Source: Microcyclosporella mali
Taxonomy: Eukaryota > Ascomycota > Dothideomycetes > Mycosphaerellales > Mycosphaerellaceae
Length of the DNA stretch: 64,000 bases
Direction of reading: 5' to 3'
NCBI GenBank assembly: GCA_002785985.1
Contig: NHNU01000018.1
Location: 768,491-832,490, forward strand
The notes beneath the pieces were generated by a model, which was given only the letters and a program-made list of their open reading frames with translations, was not told the origin of the DNA and made no database searches. How positions within the stretch are numbered: the stretch's first letter is position 1; every line of letters begins with the position of its first letter. The position numbers and the translations under genes are program-made. Positions 34,601-47,113 of this stretch are shown piece after piece.

Positions 34601-36702
34601 TTGCGCATGTAAAAGGTGACCTTCTTGCCGTGCGAACTGACGCTAGAAGCTAGCGCGCGAGCGAGAAGAGTTTTACCAGTACCTGGTGGACCATGAAAGA
34701 GTACACCTCGTGGCGGTGTGACATGGAAGCGCTGAAACACTTCTGGATACAGGAGTGGCAGAGCGACCATCTCCTTGAGCTGATTGATGTGATTGTCCAG
34801 GCCACCTACACCATCAAAGGTGACGTTGGTGTCTACCCCAAGAGGGTCAGCATCAGCAAGAGCCTTCTTGTCCTTGACTTTGCCAAGACCTGGTGGGCCA
34901 CCTCCTGGACCTTGGACCGGATCGTTGTTGAGTGCTTGAGGTACGAATGGCTTGGGGAATGCTGAGGTTGGTGTCATGCCAATCGTACCACCCACACTGC
35001 CTTGATGACCAATTCTGCCGCCGGCCTCATCATCGCTGCTATCAGAGTCAACACCGCCTGTTGCGCCAGTACCTTCAGGGCCTCCAAAAACAGGAGGTGG
35101 ACCGCCAGCTCCGCCGAAAGGACCGAACGTTGAGAATAAGCTGCGATATTGATGAGTGCTGCCGCCACCTCTCCGGTTTCGCGAAGGTGTTGCCGCCATC
35201 GCTGGAGCCTCATCATCATCCACAGGCAGTAGCAGCTCTGGACGCAAAATACGATAGTCCGGCCGGTTGGCACGGTTCCTCAGATTAGGCTCAAACGATA
35301 TCTCGGTCTCTCGCTGGGAAGGTCGCTTCCTGCCTCGCTTGTTTCGGCGGTTATCCTCTTCGAGATCAGCCGCTTCATCAGCAATCTCCTCGGGATCCAG
35401 CTCGTCCTCCTCAGGCGAACGATGGGACCTGCTACGGTTTGAGGTTGCTTTGCCGCGTGTCAGTCTCCCTGAACGTCTGCCCCCCTGGGAACTGGCTTCG
35501 GCGCTGCTCCTGCCTCGTGGAGGCTTGAGTAGGTCATCGGAGTCGGATAGTGCCTCTTCGGCGTCCGCATCGCCTTCCGCGTCGGGTTCGAAGTCGCTGC
35601 TCTGCTCGGCACCAGATTTGCGAGTTCGCAGAGATCGTCTTGATTTACTGACAGGTTGTGATGCCGGAGGGGTCGAGGCTTTGCGACGCGTTCGCAAAGC
35701 TCTGCTGCCCCGTGAAACCGGCTCGTCGTCCTCGTCGTTGTCCTCGGGATCTGGTTGAGATTCCTGGACAACCTGTTCCTCTTCGTCTTCGTATTCCATT
35801 TGGATGTCTTCGTCTTGCTCACCAGACGGCGAGGTCCGTGAGACCTGGTTCTCACCATCCCCAGCACCTGCAGCTTGTTCGAGTTGGGAGAAGAACGCTT
35901 CGCCCTTGGCGGTCTGATATGCCATATCGCGTTCCACAACAGAGTCTTCTTGAGATTCTTCGAAGATAGCACTTGGAGGCTTCTTAAGTCCTTTACCGCC
36001 ACGCGTAGGCCGACGGGTACCCTCTGTTTCAGGTGTCGCAGAACCTGCCCGGGTGACGATCTCGTGTTTACCGGAATCGGTGAGAGCTACCAGCGCTTGC
36101 TGATCGTCGTGTGAAAGACGGCTGCTCCGACGACCGCCCGCCGCACCAGACGCTTGAGGTGTGGGTTCGCGCTTCACAGAGCGGCTGCCAGTGCGAGTGC
36201 GATGCCGAAGGACACGATCACCCTCCATTTGAATTGGCACTTTCAACTTCACAACCAGCGATGGTCGTTTCAATGCATCTCGTGATGACCGCTTGGGCTT
36301 CGCCGGTGTGGGTCGTATCTCGTCTTCGTCGCTATCTGTAGCTCGAATCTCCTCTTCCTCGTCGCTCTCCTCGTACTTGACAGCCTTCTTCGCAGCCGAG
36401 CGCACGCTCCTGCCTGTTCTTGGATTCACTTGAATGGACTCGGTGTCCTCATCTGTGCCTTCTGCGAACGAGTCTTCCTCTTCCGATGGTTCGTCACTGT
36501 CCGGGTCGATGTCGCTGTCGTTGTATCGTTCTCGACGGCGCTTCAATGGTTTGCGTGGGGAGCCTTTGTTTGGCTTGCGTGAGCGTCCTTGTGGACGAGT
36601 GGAGCGTGGTGACGACTCGGCACCGTAGTCGCCGTCGTCGGAGTCACTTTTGGTAGGATCGAAGTCCTCTAGCTTGCGCTTGTAACCTGAGCGGCCGGTC
36701 AT
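31611..36702 (-). CDS. YTA7: Yta7/ATAD2-type AAA+ ATPase with bromodomain
   Basis: Two exons, 33673-36702 and 31611-33623, joined across a 49-nt intron (KDSTR to SPEAAVIQL), giving 1680 aa. Order: an acidic and basic disordered N-terminal region of about 590 residues; AAA domain 1 with Walker A GPPGTGKTLLARALA near residue 670 and Walker B SIIFFDEIDGLAPVR; an arginine-finger region ATNRPDSVDPALRRPGRFDR; a degenerate second AAA domain spanning the intron; a bromodomain-like segment near residues 1165-1290 (IKLKYRKFRTPVV, then KRPKDFLADIKRLAKDA); and a Gln/Ser-rich tail. Yeast Yta7, fission yeast Abo1 and human ATAD2 use ATP to load or evict histones H3-H4 in chromatin; the same role is inferred. 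The start is the ATG at 36700-36702; a GTG three codons earlier is ignored. Confidence 0.93.
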
Positions 36703-38995
36703 GCTTGTCACGGGGTGAAGCTGGTTATGGCTGCCTCAGCAAGGGTTCGATCTCATCAAGTCTGTGAATGGGATCGCAGCACAGGTGATGGAACGTTGCT
36801 GCAGGATCCAACAGGTCCGAAGGCCAAGAAAGCGAATGAAGCGCGTCGCGTCTCCCATTCACCAACGCGCAGAAAGAGGACAACGCGATCTGGCAGCTCA
36901 CCGGATATTCACAAGCAGCCCGAAAATATTATGGGAGAAGAAATGGGAGGCAAAGGAGGATAGACGAGGGAGAGGCAGCAGAGAGGAGTGACGGTCAACG
37001 ATTGGTAAAGAGAGGATGCGGCCTGATGCCAAGCCTACCTCTCTCCGCCACCAAAGCTGCCTCGCCATATCTTGACCGCAACACAATCTTTCTGCATGGC
37101 CAACTCCGCGTCGAACACATCGATTTGCGATGCGAATTTGCCGGAGATCGTGTCATGATCACTCGTAGATGTTGTCGCCGGTCACTTGGGGACTCAGAGG
37201 GCATCGTGCTGAGCGGATCGAGACGGCGTGTTTATGGTGAAAGAGCAGAACGCGCTGCAGACGGAAGACAATCCTCAGATTTAACAGGGCGAAAACATTC
37301 TTGTTTCGACCTCACCTCGTCCTCGCTCGAGTGCGCAGGCAACGCTGGCTTGGCTGTCTTTCGCGTTTGCTGCGTTGAGCTTAAGGAGTGAACATGCTTC
37401 CTCGCCCCACTCTTTCTCCCCTCTTTCGCATTTCCGCATTTATATCTTACGACTCGTTGTTGTCAAACAAGATGTCTGTATCATTGAAAACGTCCTGATC
37501 ACGGAATGCCAGGAGCACTGTTCATTACTTCTAACACGAGATAGATGCAGGTGTAATTCGTTAGCAGCTCGCGCTACAATGATGTCGCGTGGATCATCGT
37601 TCATGCAAAACGCAGTTGATTTATTTCGAAATGTTCGTTCAGTATCTGAACATTGATAATGTGATATGTGTTCTCATGGTCATACAACAAAGTCCGTCAA
37701 ACGTGTGCGCGCACGCCTGCATCCAGCTTAGCCGTAGCCGCTTCGGGATTCGCGCCACTCGATAGCACATATCGGACGCGTACACACAGCGACGAGCCAT
37801 GCTGAACCACTACTAAGTCGAGAACAACGATCTTATGGTTCTGTTCTAGAGAGACTTCAACATTCTGTATGCTCGCAAGGTGCATACGCTTTGCCAGCTG
37901 TTGGTAAACTCGCTTGCCATACGAGACCATCTTGTCCCAGATAAGCTTCAGTATCACTTTATCGGATGTGTATCTGGTATAGAAAGTACTGTGCGGTCGG
38001 CAGGTGAAGAACACTTCAAGCTTGACTGCCGCACCCTCAGAGCTCTTCGTCATGATGCAAAGTCTCACAAGCTCTTTTCACATGACTGAATTGTTGTGGA
38101 CGAGAAGGCAGGGTTCAACAAGAAGGACAGGTAAATACATCTCTTTCTTCAGCTCTTGACACTCGACTTATTGGATTACCCTCGTCAAGTGCTATTTTGG
38201 CGTTGAGTTTCTGCCACCTTGAGAGAAGCCTGACGAATCAACTTGTGCTCCGTCCGGGCTGGGCAATCCGCGGAGTCTGGCTTCGCTGCTCGAGAGCACC
38301 ATGGAGCCTGTCATGTATTGACCAAGAGGAGATCTGGACAGGGGTCATCGGATTCTAGTGTAGATATCACAGCATTGGAGGTTCGATGATTCATATCCCT
38401 TGAGCAATGTGGCGATGCTCCGAGTAGACTTCACATTCGTCACGTAGAGAGAAGAGCGAGTGAGCCGTTTCGCAGCGCGACACAAGGAGTGCGTTGATGC
38501 CTAAGGCGCCAATGACTTTCCTGGGATCGCAACGTCGAGCTGGCTTTTAACAGTGCATGTAGGTCCTTGGTACAAAATATGGTACTGTGGTACTTTGAAG
38601 ATAACTACTCCTCCTTGGCTTTGTTGCGACTCCTTGCCATTGCAGCGCATGATTTGTGCTGGTATGCTCTTCCGTCGAAGGTATTGCACCACGCGCTTGT
38701 CCCCTAATTCGCGCGCTCCTCTTGCTCTTCCGCCCTCCGCATTTCGGCGGTTGAGCCCACCTCGGTGTTAGTCCGTGCGCTGAATCGCGAACCCTCACTC
38801 TCTCATTCACTTTATTTGCAACACGCTATTCGACTCCTTCGCATCCTCCACGGGCCCACCTAGTCAACACTCGTTTGACCTCATCATCACTCGCGGCCGT
38901 CCTGCGCCATCCACTCCTAGCACTCATCGCCAGAAACACACCCATCGACCGCTGCTGTAGCTGCTGTCAAGCTGCAGTGTCACAAGCTCGCCATC
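36703..38995. other. Divergent intergenic region with one candidate small gene
   Basis: About 2.3 kb between the start codons of the Yta7-like gene (-) and the aspartate/glutamate carrier (+). It contains the 118-codon minus-strand candidate at 37697-38053. The last 200 nt before 38996 are C/T-rich, as is common for fungal 5' UTRs. Nothing else seen. Confidence 0.55.
37697..38053 (-). CDS. Candidate orphan protein of 118 aa
   Basis: An uninterrupted frame from ATG 38051-38053, starting MTKSSEGAAVKLEVFFTC. Unlike other open frames in this intergenic region, it has protein-like composition and alternating hydrophobic and polar stretches: VILKLIWDKMVSYGKRVYQQ, then HKIVVLDLVVVQHGSSLCV and VRVRYVLSSGANPEAA. 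No known domain is recognised and no function is proposed. It could be a lineage-specific gene, a fragment of a decayed gene, or chance. No intron is needed. An in-frame GTG five codons earlier is a weaker start. Confidence 0.4.
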   Translation of the reverse strand: MTKSSEGAAVKLEVFFTCRPHSTFYTRYTSDKVILKLIWDKMVSYGKRVYQQLAKRMHLASIQNVEVSLEQNHKIVVLDLVVVQHGSSLCVRVRYVLSSGANPEAATAKLDAGVRAHV

Positions 38996-41224
38996 ATGGA
39001 GAAGGTCACAGGCGCGGTCGTGGCAGACAAGTTGGAGAAGGTCAAGGATGGGATCAAGGAGAGTCTCGTTGGTACAGAAGAGAATGTTGAAACCTCATCG
39101 CAGAGCCGCGCCGAGTTCATGCAGCACGCGATCAAGGATGAGCAGACAGGAGGCTATTACATGACGGAGAAGGAATTCGTCGATGCCGTGGCCCCAGAGG
39201 GCGAAGACTACGTAAGTTCAAGGACACTCTGCTTCGGAGCATCATAGCATATACCAGAGCAAAGCTCACAGAACATCTGAGCTGACAATGCTATGCAGCA
39301 CAAGATCAAGCGCGACCAGTACGCCGTCCTCTTCCAGATCGCAGATCGCAACCACACCAATCGCGTGACCTTACAAGACTGGTCCGTCTTCAACAACCTC
39401 TTGGGCAAGCCCGATGCAGAGTACGAGATCGCCTTCCGCCTCTTCGCGGATGCCGATTCAGGAGTTGTGGATTTCAACACGTTCAAAGAGGTCTATGCGC
39501 GCAACAAGACTAGCGATAGCATCCCATTCAATTGGGACAGCGATTGGGCGAAGCTGTACTTGGGAGGCAAGCGCCATCGCCACTCCATGACATATCCACA
39601 ATTCGCCCAGATGCTGCGAGGCTTGCAGGGCGAGAGGATACGGCAGGCATTTTTGCACTTCGACAAGAACGGTGATGGCTACATCGACCCGGAAGAATTC
39701 CAGCGCATCATCATGGAGACGGCCGCGCACAAGCTGTCTGACCATCTCCTCGTCAACCTCCCCACACTGTGCAACATTAGTCCCGGCTCGCGGATATCGT
39801 ATGCGAATGTTAGAGCCTTTCAGAATGTAATTCGCGAGATGGATCTCGTCGAGCTCATCATTCGCAATGCCATTGCCAAGGCAGGTGACGGCAAAATCAC
39901 TCGCGTGGACTTCCTCAACGAGGCCCAGAGAATCACCCGCTTCTCGCAGTTCACGCCTATGGAAGCCGATATTCTGTTCCATTTTGCCTCGTTAGACCAA
40001 CCATCTGGACGTCTAGGACTTGGCGACTTTGCGCGTGTACTGGACGCAAGCTGGCACTCTGGCATCGGACAAGGTCTGAGCGGCGTGAGCGACATCGCTA
40101 CAAAGGCGGTTGCTCAGTCCGGAAATCTTCTGCACAGCGTTCTCACTTCGGCGCACCATTTTGCGCTTGGCTCGCTGGCTGGCGCTTTCGGCGCATTCAT
40201 GGTATACCCTATCGATCTGGTGAAGACGCGCATGCAGAACCAGCGTTCATCCTCGGTCGGACAACTCCTCTACAAGAACAGTATTGATTGCTTCAGCAAA
40301 ATCATCAGACAAGAAGGAGCCAAGGGCCTGTACGCTGGAGTGTTTCCACAACTGATTGGCGTCGCGCCAGAGAAGGCGATCAAATTGACAGTCAACGATC
40401 TCGTGCGTGGTAAGCTTACGGACTCCAAGACTGGACATATCCCTCGATGGGCAGAGATCCTGTCTGGTGGCTCTGCAGGTGCTTGTCAAGTCGTCTTCAC
40501 CAACCCGCTGGAGATCGTCAAGATTCGATTGCAGGTGCAAGGTGAGGCCATTCGTGCCGCCGCACAGGAGGGAGAGCAAATCACAAAGCGCTCTGCCATC
40601 TGGATCGTGCGCCACCTAGGTCTTGCTGGTCTGTATAAGGGTGCGTCAGCTTGTCTGCTTCGTGACATCCCCTTCTCAGCAATCTACTTCCCGTCCTATG
40701 CCCATCTGAAGAAGGACTTCTTCGGAGAGTCACCTACCAAAAAGCTTGGTGTGCTCCAACTCCTCACCGCTGGCGCCATTGCCGGTATGCCTGCTGCATA
40801 TCTCACCACCCCCTGCGACGTCATCAAGACTCGTCTTCAAGTCGAGGCCCGCAAGGGCGACTCCACCTACACCGGTCTTCGTGACTGCGCTCAGAAGGTC
40901 TTCAAGGAGGAAGGTTTCAAGGCATTCTTCAAGGGTGGTCCGGCTCGTATCCTGCGCTCTTCGCCTCAATTCGGCTTCACTCTCGCTGCTTACGAGGTTC
41001 TCCAGGGACTACTCCCAATGCCTGGCGGCCACGAAGAGGAGCAGATGACGCCTCGTGGCAGTCTCGAGCCTGTCACCGGACTGCAAGAGGCCAAGGCACC
41101 ACTCCCACACTTGCGGTGCCGCAATGCACTCAAGATCATCAACGACTTGGATCTCGGGTTCGGCAAAGTCAAGGTCCCACACTCGGAGGGTGGCGTCACG
41201 AGCTGGCTCCCAGGCCGACAGTGA
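38996..41224 (+). CDS. AGC1: Mitochondrial aspartate/glutamate carrier with EF-hands
   Basis: Two exons, 38996-39211 and 39299-41224, joined in phase 0 across an 87-nt intron, giving 713 aa. The N-terminal half is a calcium-sensing domain with EF-hand-like segments, the clearest being FDKNGDGYIDPEEF. The C-terminal half is a mitochondrial carrier with three repeats bearing the signature motif: YPIDLVKTRMQNQ, NPLEIVKIRLQVQ and TPCDVIKTRLQVE. GLYAGVFPQLIGVAPEKAIK is typical of the citrin/aralar group. It exchanges aspartate for glutamate across the inner mitochondrial membrane as part of the malate-aspartate shuttle. The overall layout matches citrin/aralar (about 675 aa). A basic C-terminal tail of roughly 60 residues follows the last repeat. 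Confidence 0.94.
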
Positions 41225-42107
41225 AGCGATCGTTTGTGGTATGGTAAAGATCATTTTTCGGTAAGTCCCTCTCGTGCTTTTGTGACTGTGTGTTTCGCGT
41301 GAGGCTTGGCAATGGCAATGGCAATGGCGGTGGTGGGGCAGCAGCAGCAGCAGCATACAACGGCAATATCCAGTCAGGATGCTCTCATGACCACAAGGGC
41401 GACGAAAGGGACGATAATGGAACGTTCTCTAACACAGGGAGGTAGACATGGCGGGGAAAGGAAGAACGACTGGCACAAACCAGAGATGATGGCAATGCGT
41501 CAAGAGGCGGAGGTGGTGGAACTTCTTCTTTTTTTCATGCATAGCGTTCTGGGCGGGCAGGCGATTCGAGGGTTCTCTTCAGTCCTCGAAAGGTTTCAGA
41601 GAAGAGAGAAAAGGATGCGACGACTGTGAATACTATGGAAAAGGGCGACAGAGAAGAAAGAGGAGAGAAAACAAATGAAACCGATCGGGACTTGCACACA
41701 CGCGCATGCACCACGGCGGAGCGTCACAATCAAAGCATAGTCGGTGAAGAGGAAAGAGCATGAAGCTCGCTAAGGATAGAGGAGAGAATACCCTGTACCA
41801 AACGAAGAAAGACATCAACCTGTACTCTACTACTACTGCCACCACCACTACTCCTCTCCTTGCTCAGATATCTCTTTCAGATTGGATTTTTCTTGGTGCT
41901 ATGTACAACAATAACACACGACCTCCGCTCTACTTTTATGATCCTCCATGTGCTTGGTGCCCCATTTATCTTGCATGGTTTCTTTCTTTACACTCACAAG
42001 AAAAGAGTCTCGGGTATCTAGCACATCACACACACAAACATCGAATCGCTCAGCCATATCCATCCAATCATATAACAAAACACTCAACCGCTTCCCTCTA
42101 CCGCCCC
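41225..42107. other. Convergent intergenic region
   Basis: About 880 nt between the 3' ends of the carrier (+) and PAS kinase (-). A compound repeat lies at 41307-41355. No gene seen. Confidence 0.6.
41307..41355. repeat. Compound simple repeat (GGCAAT, then CAG)
   Basis: Three ggcaat units followed by a short ggtgg stretch and five cag units, in the 3' flank of the carrier gene. Confidence 0.85.
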
Positions 42108-45100
42108 TCACTCTGACACCTTCTTCCCATCACCACTCGCGTGCACCGATACCTCCCCTGTCCGATCGTCATCATCGTCATCTTCATCTTCATCATCTTT
42201 GACCAAACACCAAGGATGCTCCAACACAGCCTGGATCCCAATGCGCCTCTCCACATCCCGATCCAGCATCTTCCTGATCAGATCCAGATTCTCGTCGCTC
42301 ATGACATACGGCACGCGTAAGTCATGGTCCATGATCTCGTCGATAGAATAAAAGGGATTCTCCTTGTAGACGATGGTGTAGAGGAGGATGCCGAGGGCCC
42401 AGACGTCCTGTTCTTTGCCGCGATAGGGGAGACCGCGGAGGACTTCGGGGGCAGCGTAGTCTGTTCGAAAGAAATTAGTAATGAGAGGAGGATGATATTG
42501 GGTAGGGGACGAGTAAACGTACCGATTGTTCCGACGAAGACGTCGAAAGGGCCGGATTTGATATACGCCGCACTGCCGAAGTCAACCAATTTGACGCGTC
42601 CTTCGCCATCGAGGATGACATTCTCGTCCTTGATGTCGCGGTGTACGACTTTCGCAGTGATGTGGAGATGTTGTAGGGCATTGGCGACCTGTCGGAAGAT
42701 CTTACGACACTCGCGCTCTTCCATTGTCACTCGCAGTTCGATGTAATCAAAAAGATCCATGCCTGGCAAGCCATGTGGTACCATCTCAATATAGTAGTTG
42801 ATGTCGTCCTCGAAGAAGTCTGCCATTTCAACAATATTTGGATGCTGCAGGCCGTCTCTTCTGAGGTAATCTAGAACGTGGATCTCTAATGGTACCGTTC
42901 CCAGTCGCCGATCGCGATGCCATGTATCGACCAGGATTCGTCGCTTCGTCACATATTTGATGACCATTTTTGTGGCAGCAGCTTTCTTGTACCGAGCCAG
43001 TTTGACCTGTCCATAAGCTCCTTGGCCCATTTCCTCAAGGATCGTGAAGTCGTCAATCTTCTTCCTTTTGATGATCTTGACGCCAGCTGCGATCAAGTCT
43101 GGCGAGGGATGCTCGTACGGCTCGCCTTCACTAGATGTACTTGATGCGGCAGATGATTTTGTACCTTCAGGGCCCTGCAATGAGTTCTCGCCGTGGTCAT
43201 TCGCCGCGTTTGAGTTCACTTGTCCTGACACCAAAGGCGTAGGTGGGTTCGAGTCAACAGCAATGCCGGGCGGAGGCTGTCGTGGTGGTGTACTCGGACG
43301 ACTGACGTGAGATGTTACGGGGCCAACACCGTGGTTGACAGCGTGGAGTTGTCGGCTGTAGGTGATCCACAGAGCATAGACTACCTCACCAGCTTGTCCA
43401 GAGCCGAGTCCTTCCTCGTCCAACACGGTTTCGTTGTAGATTGGATCTCGATCGGATCTTACAACGCGCATCTGTACATCGATCATGATTTCGGCACCGT
43501 CCCTGTGCTGAGCTGGTACTCCACTGGGCCGCAAGAATATTGCTGCCGCATCTGCCGAGCCCTCCCTTAGTGCGAGCAGAGCACGAGCTCGTCTGAAACT
43601 ATGCTCAGGGATCACGATGCCGTCAACGAGAGCAATTTCATCCTCATCCGTCATCACCCGCAGGATCTTATCAAATCCTGGAATCAATTCAATGATAGAT
43701 AGACCATCCGGACTCGCATGGCCAAAGAGCGCAGCAGAGAAGACGTTGTTCGAGCTGCTCACCCGCATCGTCACTGGGTTCACAACAATGATGCCTGCAA
43801 TGTGTGGGAAGCTTGATATCCGGAAGATGTGGCTGTCGTCCGGCATCTGATCGACGGTGATCGGGATGTTGATCGAGTTGCTCGTCCGCGCAGTAAACCT
43901 CCTAAGTTTTGCTATCGCGTCGTAGTCGATGGCACCGGTATTTGTGCCAGCCAGTTTTGGCCAGGCAGGTACTAACTTTTGCACGTCCATGCCGTTACGC
44001 ACCCGATCGATGCCAAAGATGGCTTCCAGGTCACCGCTTCCCCTCGATAGTAAACCAATCTCATCGACTGTGAGCATAGCAACGTCCTCTGCGATCTCTT
44101 CGAGAACCCATATCAAATTGTTACCTTTCTCTTTCACCCACAGCGAGGCACTACCCGTGGACCCATTCATCTTCTGAATCGGTACGACGTCACCACAAAG
44201 CAAGACGCCTCTACTCTTGTTACTGGCGTGGTGAATTTCTTTGCGCGGCGACTTCGTGCCATCTTCGGTCTTGCTTCTTCGACTTTGGTACGTTTGCCTA
44301 GCAGGTGGTTTGGAGAGTAATTTGGCTGTCAGGCCGTTACCCATGCTCGCAAGAGAATTACTCGGCCTCGTCTTACCAGAGGGAGGTGGAGGCTGTAATA
44401 GCTTCGCCTGTCGCGACGCACTTCCACTGTCCGGGTTTCTGAGCTTTTCCTCCAACCACTTCCGACGTTCTTCTTTGATCACTTCCATGATCCCGAGCTT
44501 GCGAACTTCGGCTCGTGTCACTCCAAAGACTAAGCACGCAAGGTCATTGGCTGCAGTTATGGTCCAGGGCGATTGAACTTCGGTTGTGAAGATAGCTTGC
44601 GCCTGCTGATTGCGGTGGCCGTGGGGTGCTCGCTCGCCATTGCTGATGCTTGTGTTCGCACGCACTGGTATTTGAGGTACAATCGGTGCAGCTGGCTGGT
44701 GCGCGTGATACGGCTGAGCCATAGCTTCTGTTAGTCTGTGCTGCAACGAAAGGCCCGCCACATCCGTGTATGTCCGTTTGAGAGATGACCGCTGTGGCCT
44801 TCTGACCGGCAGACCTGGCAGGTCATCGTCCTCTACAGCTTCAGAGCTGTGTCCGTTGGCATAGTCTAAAGGTTCCCGCCCAGTTGCTCCTTCCTTGGGA
44901 GGTTCCACGCTCTTGGGAGACAGCACTTCAGTCGTCGAATTACTTGCTCGCCTATCTTCCAGGTCGCTTGGTGTGCTGAGCTTGTCTGGACCTTCCATGC
45001 TGACGGGACTCTCGCTTTCCTGCCCAGGCGACAGGAAGTTTTGCTCAAAGACATTTTCATTCGACAAGTGAGCCGGTCCAGTCAGCGGTCCAGTATCCAG

Positions 45101-46132
45101 TCCTAAGCCGATGGTATTAAGCGACTGTGTTCCCATGACATTGGCCCGCTGAAGCAGCTCCATGATACTCAGTAGCTCTTCGTCACCAGCAAGTTTGGCT
45201 TGTGCACTTGCGATACGAGGCGAAGACGCAGCCCAACTGAGCTTGTCCCGCATGAACTCGACGCTTCGCTTCAGTACATTCTGGCGATTGTGCAGTGACT
45301 CATTGTTGCCCTGCTGTGCAAATGAGAAAGAGTGGAGTGATTCAGAAGGAAAGCGCGTCAGATCTTCACTGAAGGGTATCGTAGGCGAGGCGGGGCCGAC
45401 CAGAGCAAAGGATGATTTGCGGGAGACAGGACTCGAGGGACACGGGGAGACAGGGCCTAGGTTGGGGGACGATGGATTCCTGCTCACGGGCTGTGGTTGC
45501 TGTCGTATACGGCGAAGTCCAGTCTCGCGTTCAGGTGCTAGAAGAGGTGACCTGTTCAGGGCACATGCTGATCAGCCGTGGGAGTCTTTTGCCAGCACTT
45601 CGTGTGTCCCTTCACACTGCCACACTAACAGCATATATTCACCACCTTGTCTAGCACCGAACATGGGAAGTTTTTTAAAGTGACGCACCTCGTGAGACCG
45701 TCGTACGCATCTACAGAGCTCCCAGCGTCAACGGAAAGCCTGCCTCTTTGCTGTCCCTCCCAGTCGGCGTAGAGACTTGCACTGCTCGAGCTCTGAGATA
45801 TGAGGTTGCTTGCGGATCGGTTCTTGGGGATGGATAAGGCGGTCGGGCGGGATATTTGCGAGGCAGAGGTAGGTGACTGCTCGATGACAGCGGATCGCGT
45901 GTTGGGAATGTCTGTTGCAAGCATTGGCTCGTCAGCGAACATGGACTCTCACAGGTTGTTTGCCTTGTCGCCCGTTTGCATATGCTCCCACGGTACAGTC
46001 AGGCTGGGCGGCATCTGCCTGGGTGCCGGAAGGATGAGAGGGGGAATAGGATGGCAGGCAGAGCGGAGCGGAGCGGAGCGGAGAGGAGAAGCATTGCGTA
46101 CCATCCTGCTGCGCATCAGAGGGCGGAGTCAT
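42108..46132 (-). CDS. PSK1: PAS-domain serine/threonine kinase (PAS kinase)
   Basis: Four exons, 46102-46132, 45689-45911, 42523-45551 and 42108-42460, giving 1211 aa. Residues 1-390 are Ser/Pro-rich. A PAS-like segment lies near residue 415 (SPWTITAANDLACLVFGV) and another near 670 (AGIIVVNPVTMRVSSSNNVF). The kinase domain covers about 915-1185: glycine loop EEMGQGAYGQVKLARY, catalytic loop VVHRDIKDENVI, DFGSAAY, then YAAPEVLRG after the last intron. PAS kinases sense nutrient state and phosphorylate sugar-storage and translation targets; yeast Psk1/Psk2 act on UDP-glucose pyrophosphorylase and glycogen synthase. All three introns keep phase with GT-AG borders. The tail after the kinase domain is Asp/Glu-rich. 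The 10-codon first exon is supported only by phase and splice borders. Confidence 0.9.
46061..46090. repeat. GAGCG pentanucleotide repeat in the first PAS kinase intron
   Basis: About five tandem gagcg/gagag units, purine-rich on the plus strand, within intron 1 (45912-46101) of the PAS kinase gene. Confidence 0.8.
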
Positions 46133-47113
46133 GCTCCCGCCGCTGTCCTGGTTTCCACTGCGAGTCTTGGACGGCGAAGGATATGCAGTGGGAGGGCAGT
46201 CCCTGAGCAGCCACTTTCACGTGCAATCAAAGTGCTGTGAAGGGAATCCCGGCAGGCTCGCAGCGTCTTCCGTCCCAGGGGGACGACTGCGACGAAGGCA
46301 AGGACGACGATGAATGCCTGCGTTTTCCGCGAAATGGCCAGGAGCACGGCGGCCTTTACACAGTATCCGCAGCAGTGCTCGGTGATCGCATCCCGTGAGC
46401 CTCTCTCGGTCAATCGAAGGCGCGCGGAGGTTTGGTTTGCCAGACGTGGGAGAATTTCGTCACAGTCGCAGCAGCAGGCTGACAAGCTCTAATGTCCGGC
46501 GGAGGGGTGGCTGCAGGTGAGGGGCGCTTGTGTTACGCGGTGGACTTGGGACGACTCGGAGGCAAGGTGTGAGGCGTGAGGAGGGGTGTGGAAGTCTGCA
46601 CGTGTGGGAGGAAGACAATACGGAGTAGAAGTTGTCGTTCCCCCGAGCAGCGACGAAACTATATACTAAACCCCCTATGCGCCTACTGATGCTAGGCAAT
46701 ACATATGCCGACACCACTGCAGCGTGTTTGTTGGTGTTGGTGCTGAAAAGCTTCCCCATCTTTCTGCCCCACAGCCATAGCATTCGAGGCTCTGCTCTGC
46801 TCTGCTCTGCTACATGCACCTACAGCGCCGAGGCCAACGCTAAAGCCTCTCTAGCCTGGGGAATCGTCACATGGATGCTTGGAATTTCACTGCCATCTCA
46901 GGGCAGACATCAACTTATCGGACTTCCATCTTCTGATGCGACACCCCTGTAAATACCGCGACACACGGAGCCTCGTAAAGCTGTCGCCATTAAGGATTGT
47001 CGTATAAATACGTGGAGCTATCATCACGTTATGCTGCTCACGCTACCAATTCGTGTCCAACTATCATAATTACAGTGCTGTACAATCAATGGTCGTGCTG
47101 CTGGATTCCGCCT
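46133..47113. other. Intergenic region
   Basis: About 980 nt between two minus-strand genes: PAS kinase promoter and Hos4-like 3' flank. No gene is supported. A short ggagc repeat lies just inside the adjacent PAS kinase intron. Confidence 0.55.

Noticed and set aside
36744..36754. B-box-like ggttcgatctc, possible tRNA
   Set aside because: No matching A box or cloverleaf stems around it; no tRNA could be folded here or at similar motifs elsewhere in the window.
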